From Ilumatobacteraceae bacterium (GTDB lineage Bacteria > Actinomycetota > Acidimicrobiia > Acidimicrobiales > Ilumatobacteraceae), in assembly GCA_025463305.1 (NCBI GenBank), contig JAOBWK010000107.1, positions 1 to 9,489 on the forward strand: 9,489 nt of DNA, in the 5' to 3' direction. Under the pieces are notes generated by a model. It did no database searches. It saw only the letters and a program-made list of their open reading frames with translations, and was not told the origin of the DNA. The position numbers and the translations under genes are program-made. Numbering within the stretch: the stretch's first letter is position 1; each line of letters starts with the position of its first letter. Positions 7,242 through 9,489 of the stretch are shown piece by piece.

Positions 7242-8447
7242 TCAGGTCACAGGCGTCTTGTACTTGGCGATCGCTTCGCGAGTCGCCTGCTGCATCGCGC
7301 CGAAGAAGCGCTCGCCGTTGTTGCCGACCCACTCGATGCTGGCGTGGCGGGCGATGTTCATCGTGCGACAGGCGGGGATGACGTACTCGGCGAAGAGCTC
7401 GTACGAGCGTTGGGTCGCGGCCCAGTCGGCGCAGTTGTGGGCGAGGAACAAGAAGGTGCCGAACCCGCCGGTCTTCTCGCTGAGCCGGCGGATGGTGGCG
7501 ATGGCGTCGTCGGGGGTGCCGACGGTGGCGATCCCGAAGGTCGGGTAGCCGTTGGTGGTCCACCACTGCACGGCGTCGCGGGCGGTGTTCGTCCAGGGCA
7601 GCTTGCGCTTTCCCATCCCCTCGAAGTAGCCGCACAGGGCGAGCACGCCGTGCTCCATCTCCCGCTCCGCCTGCTCGCGCGTCTCGGCCAGGTGCATGGA
7701 CGCGACGACTCGCCAGTTCGAGCGATCGACGGTGTTGCCGTGCTCGTCGCACGAGCGCTGGTGGGCTGCCCAGTTGCTGTCGAGTGCGTCGAACCCGCTC
7801 GGGTCGGTGGCCGACAGCGACAGCATCGACAGCCCGAGCCGTCCGGCCAGGATCGCGCCGGTCGGCGACGAAGTCGAGGCGACGGCCATCTCGATGCCGC
7901 CGGGGGAGGTGGACCGCAGCTGCAACCGTGCCTCGTCGAGGGTGAACCAGTCGGTGACCCGGGACACCACCTCCCCGCGCAGCAGCGGCTTGATCACCTC
8001 GGCTGCCTCGATCATCATGTCGCGCTGGCGACGGGGATCGATGCCCATCATGAACGCGTCCGAGGGCAGTTGGCCCGGCCCGATGCCGAGCATCGTGCGG
8101 CCCATCGTCATCTGGTCGAGCTGCATGATCCGGTCGGCGAGGATGTACGGATGGTGGTACGAGAGCGAGTTCACCCCCGTGCCGAGGCGGATCCGCCTGG
8201 TGCGTTCGGCAGCGGCGGCGATCATCAGCTCGGGTGAGGCCACGATCTCGTAGGCCCCGCTGTGGTGCTCGCCCACCCACGCCTCGTCGTAGCCGAGCTC
8301 GTCGAGCAGCTCGATCAGGTCCAGGTCGCGACGCAGCTGCCGGGCCGGGTTGCCGGCCGGATCGTGGTAGGGCGCGATGAATGCCCCGAACCGCTGGGGA
8401 CCGGGCACCGGGCTGCTCGTGGCGGGGTCGCTCGACGTGTCGCTCAT
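7242..8447 (-). CDS. LLM-class flavin-dependent oxidoreductase (limonene monooxygenase-like)
   Basis: The 401-residue protein belongs to the bacterial luciferase-like (LLM) TIM-barrel family of FMN or F420 enzymes. Features in order: first strand [16 protein letters not shown] (19-34), [12 protein letters not shown] (51-62) with the family's Glu-His-His, [14 protein letters not shown] (87-100), [13 protein letters not shown] (105-117), a cofactor-phosphate-type segment [20 protein letters not shown] (121-140), and [11 protein letters not shown] (309-319). The whole pattern resembles limonene 1,2-monooxygenase-like proteins. Substrate and choice of FMN or F420 cannot be read from sequence. No signal peptide or membrane segment is seen, so it is cytosolic. 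I prefer ATG 8447, with no SD but a TACGGT -10 box seven bases upstream (leaderless); GTG 8471 with GGGGAT upstream is the alternative. It splits map from infA and has no obvious partner gene here. Confidence 0.9.
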   Translation of the reverse strand: MSDTSSDPATSSPVPGPQRFGAFIAPYHDPAGNPARQLRRDLDLIELLDELGYDEAWVGEHHSGAYEIVASPELMIAAAAERTRRIRLGTGVNSLSYHHPYILADRIMQLDQMTMGRTMLGIGPGQLPSDAFMMGIDPRRQRDMMIEAAEVIKPLLRGEVVSRVTDWFTLDEARLQLRSTSPGGIEMAVASTSSPTGAILAGRLGLSMLSLSATDPSGFDALDSNWAAHQRSCDEHGNTVDRSNWRVVASMHLAETREQAEREMEHGVLALCGYFEGMGKRKLPWTNTARDAVQWWTTNGYPTFGIATVGTPDDAIATIRRLSEKTGGFGTFLFLAHNCADWAATQRSYELFAEYVIPACRTMNIARHASIEWVGNNGERFFGAMQQATREAIAKYKTPVT

Positions 8448-8472
8448 GAGGGTGACCGTAGTGAACGTCACC
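8447..8472 (-). promoter_or_regulatory. Candidate leaderless promoter and operator of the oxidoreductase gene
   Basis: On the minus strand TACGGT (8460 down to 8455, matching TANNNT) is followed by 7 nt and then ATG 8447, the spacing expected when transcription starts at the ATG itself. This would explain the lack of an SD. Overlapping it is an inverted repeat with arms GGTGAC and GTCACC around a 10-nt spacer (8451-8472). Such a repeat on a -10 box is typical of a repressor site. I see no good -35. If GTG 8471 were the true start, the repeat would be inside the gene. Confidence 0.4.
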
Positions 8473-8499
8473 GCAAAGATCCCCGTCCGAGGTGGCCCG

Positions 8500-8511
8500 C
8501 TTTGCTACGGT
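8500..8511 (+). promoter_or_regulatory. Candidate upstream infA promoter, extended -10
   Basis: TGCTACGGT at 8503-8511 fits an extended -10 (TGN-TANNNT). No recognisable -35 is seen at the usual spacing. Start of transcription would fall near 8518, giving a leader of about 140 nt for infA. A promoter is required somewhere here because the upstream gene runs the opposite way. Confidence 0.35.
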
Positions 8512-8550
8512 TCGGCCAGGACAAAGTCGGCGCGAAGTGTCGGTGGGGGC

Positions 8551-8579
8551 TTTGCGTTCCGTTTCGCGGGCGATAGCAT
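8551..8579 (+). promoter_or_regulatory. Candidate proximal infA promoter
   Basis: TAGCAT at 8574-8579 matches the -10 consensus at four of six bases, including TA...AT. TTTGCG at 8551-8556 lies 17 nt upstream as a weak -35. Transcription would start near 8586, leaving a leader of about 70 nt. It would drive infA-rpmJ-rpsM-rpsK, which the reverse-strand oxidoreductase separates from the spc operon. Confidence 0.45.
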
Positions 8580-8581
8580 TG

Positions 8582-8649
8582 CTCCTCGGCCCATTCGGCC
8601 TGCGCGCACGCGTGGACCAGCAGGCCACCATGCCCGCCGCTCTGAGGAG
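8582..8649 (+). promoter_or_regulatory. infA leader structure that can hide the Shine-Dalgarno
   Basis: CTCCTCGG at 8582-8589 pairs with CTGAGGAG at 8642-8649 over eight contiguous positions (seven Watson-Crick, one G-U), covering the whole GAGGAG ribosome-binding site of infA. Inside it GGCCTGC (8597-8603) and GCAGGCC (8620-8626) form a perfect 7-bp stem with a 16-nt loop. The pairings are read directly; translational control is inferred. A transcript from the proximal promoter would start near 8586 and lose most of the CTCCTC arm, while one from the upstream promoter would keep it. Confidence 0.45.
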
Positions 8650-8655
8650 ATTGTT

Positions 8656-8880
8656 CTGCCCAAGCCCAAAGAAGACGCCATCGTGCTCGAAGGCACCATT
8701 GTCGAATCGCTGCCGAACGCCATGTTCCGCGTCGAGCTCGAAAATAGCCACAAGGTGCTGGCGCACATCTCCGGGAAGATGCGGATGCACTACATCCGCA
8801 TCCTGCCCGGCGACAAGGTGCAGGTTGAACTCACTCCCTACGACCTCACCCGAGGCCGGATCACCTACCGCTACAAGTGA
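8656..8880 (+). CDS. infA: Translation initiation factor IF-1, apparent CTG start
   Basis: The 74-residue product is IF-1, an OB-fold protein that occupies the 30S A site during initiation and aids IF-2 and IF-3. The sequence is near-canonical: [60 protein letters not shown], then GRITYRYK. Related IF-1 proteins begin MPK; here the codon before Pro-Lys-Pro-Lys is CTG (8656). GAGGAG at 8644-8649 is 6 nt upstream, exactly as for secY's GTG. The frame holds no ATG, GTG or TTG between GTG 8461 and this point, and that distant start would add 65 unrelated residues. ATT 8650 touches the SD. ATG 8630 is in another frame. So CTG is the best supported start. rpmJ follows after 51 nt. Confidence 0.93.
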   Translation: MPKPKEDAIVLEGTIVESLPNAMFRVELENSHKVLAHISGKMRMHYIRILPGDKVQVELTPYDLTRGRITYRYK

Positions 8881-8931
8881 CGTAGCGCTGCTTCTCAATC
8901 GAAGCCCAAGAGTCAAGAAAGCCAAGGTCCC

Positions 8932-9045
8932 ATGAAGGTCCGTCCCAGTGTCAAGAAGATCTGCGAGAAGTGCAAAGTCATCCGCCGGCACGGCCGTGTC
9001 ATGGTGATCTGCGAGAACCCCCGTCACAAGCAGCGCCAGGGCTGA
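8932..9045 (+). CDS. rpmJ: 50S ribosomal protein L36, zinc-binding type
   Basis: This 37-residue gene reads [20 protein letters not shown] and then [17 protein letters not shown], the standard short L36. The zinc ligands are Cys11, Cys14, Cys27 and His32. L36 binds 23S rRNA near the L7/L12 stalk base and helps fold that region late in assembly. ATG 8932 has only a weak AAGG (8924-8927) upstream. As with S14, this is the zinc-dependent form rather than a zinc-free paralogue. The 51 nt between infA and rpmJ hold no recognisable gene or hairpin. Confidence 0.97.
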   Translation: MKVRPSVKKICEKCKVIRRHGRVMVICENPRHKQRQG

Positions 9046-9065
9046 AGAAGAGGAAATAGAACAAC

Positions 9066-9443
9066 ATGGCTCGAATTTCCGGTGTCGACATCCCCCGCGA
9101 GAAGCGGCTGGAGATCTCACTCACCTACATCTACGGCATCGGCAAGCCGACCGCCCAGAAGATCTGCGCTGATGCAGGCCTCGACCCGAACACCCGGGTC
9201 CGCAGCCTGACCGAGGACGAGATCAACCGCCTCCGCACCGAGGTCGAGAAGTTGACCGTCGAAGGTGACCTGCGCCGCGAAGTGCAGCAGGACATCAAGC
9301 GCAAGATCGAGATCGGCTGCCTCCAGGGCATCCGGCACCGCAAGGGCCTCCCGGTCCGCGGTCAGCGCACCCACACCAACGCTCGTACCCGCAAGGGCCC
9401 GAAGAAGACCGTTGCCAACAAGAAGAAGGCCGTGAGGAAGTAG
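9066..9443 (+). CDS. rpsM: 30S ribosomal protein S13
   Basis: The product is 125 residues, normal for actinobacterial S13. It starts [20 protein letters not shown]. The helix-two-turns-helix region [13 protein letters not shown] (21-33) and the signature [20 protein letters not shown] (88-107) are intact, followed by a lysine-rich tail ([13 protein letters not shown]) that reaches toward P-site tRNA. S13 lies in the 30S head and forms intersubunit bridges with L5. ATG 9066 follows a purine-rich AGAAGAGGAAATAGA tract whose best SD (GAGGA, 9050-9054) is 11 nt away. Its stop lies 2 nt before the rpsK ATG. Confidence 0.97.
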   Translation: MARISGVDIPREKRLEISLTYIYGIGKPTAQKICADAGLDPNTRVRSLTEDEINRLRTEVEKLTVEGDLRREVQQDIKRKIEIGCLQGIRHRKGLPVRGQRTHTNARTRKGPKKTVANKKKAVRK

Positions 9444-9445
9444 CG

Positions 9446-9489
9446 ATGGCAAAGCCAAAGCCAGGTGGACGTCGTCCCCGCAAGCGCGA
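9446..9489 (+). CDS. rpsK: 30S ribosomal protein S11 (3' part outside window)
   Basis: Only 14 codons and two bases are present, reading MAKPKPGGRRPRKR, a basic start typical of actinobacterial S11. GAGGAAG at 9434-9440, inside the last codons of rpsM, is the likely ribosome-binding site, 5 nt from the ATG. S11 directly follows S13 in the conserved alpha operon, which supports the call as much as the short sequence does. S11 is a 30S platform protein that contacts mRNA in the E/P region. Confidence 0.85.
   Translation, partial: MAKPKPGGRRPRKR

Noticed and set aside
8630..8935. ATG at 8630 as an infA start
   Set aside because: It is in a different frame from IF-1 and encodes an unrelated Arg/Ser-rich sequence. 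Reaching IF-1 would need a frameshift, for which I see no slippery site.
7198..9120. 640-codon open frame on the minus strand spanning the oxidoreductase, infA and rpmJ
   Set aside because: It reads the oxidoreductase gene in the wrong frame (rich in Arg, Gly and Pro) and crosses the opposite strand of infA and rpmJ, both unmistakable.

Overview
The window is a high-GC stretch with G or C at almost every third codon position. It carries most of the spc ribosomal-protein operon and the start of the alpha operon of an actinobacterium. Lineage clues are the sequence style of L5, S8, S5 and IF1, the four-cysteine (type Z) S14, zinc-type L36, SD-led GTG starts and TANNNT-type -10 boxes. An Acidimicrobiia-like organism is my best guess; this is inference, not a database match.

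Layout. Positions 1-4126 (+): rplN (5' end cut off), rplX, rplE, rpsZ, rpsH, rplF, rplR, rpsE, rpmD, rplO, tightly packed with many 1-4 nt TGATG/ATGA overlaps that suggest translational coupling. Positions 4127-4234 hold a strong UUCG-capped hairpin. Positions 4235-6995 (+): secY, adk, map, i.e. the main protein-export channel, nucleotide recycling and N-terminal methionine removal. Positions 6996-7241 are a convergent intergenic region with short GC-rich direct repeats and palindromes. Positions 7242-8447 (-): an LLM-class flavin-dependent oxidoreductase that interrupts the usual map-infA junction. Positions 8448-8655 are a divergent control region. Positions 8656-9489 (+): infA, rpmJ, rpsM and the first codons of rpsK.

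How it fits together. Apart from the reverse-strand oxidoreductase, all genes serve translation, its initiation (IF1), the processing of its products (Map) or their export (SecY), in the order widely conserved in bacteria. The oxidoreductase splits the locus into two transcription units, so infA-rpmJ-rpsM-rpsK must have its own promoter.

Most worth a second look is the infA control region. The IF1 reading frame has no ATG, GTG or TTG near its expected start. The best start is CTG, six bases after a GAGGAG Shine-Dalgarno, the same SD and spacing used by secY. That SD can pair with an upstream CTCCTC arm in an 8-bp helix that encloses a second perfect 7-bp hairpin. The divergent oxidoreductase has a -10-like TACGGT seven bases before its ATG (a leaderless layout), overlapped by an inverted repeat that could be an operator. 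Smaller oddities are a basic C-terminal tail on L5 and an N-terminal extension on L30. I found no CRISPR array, tRNA, rRNA or insertion sequence. Nothing here amounts to a clearly new multigene system.
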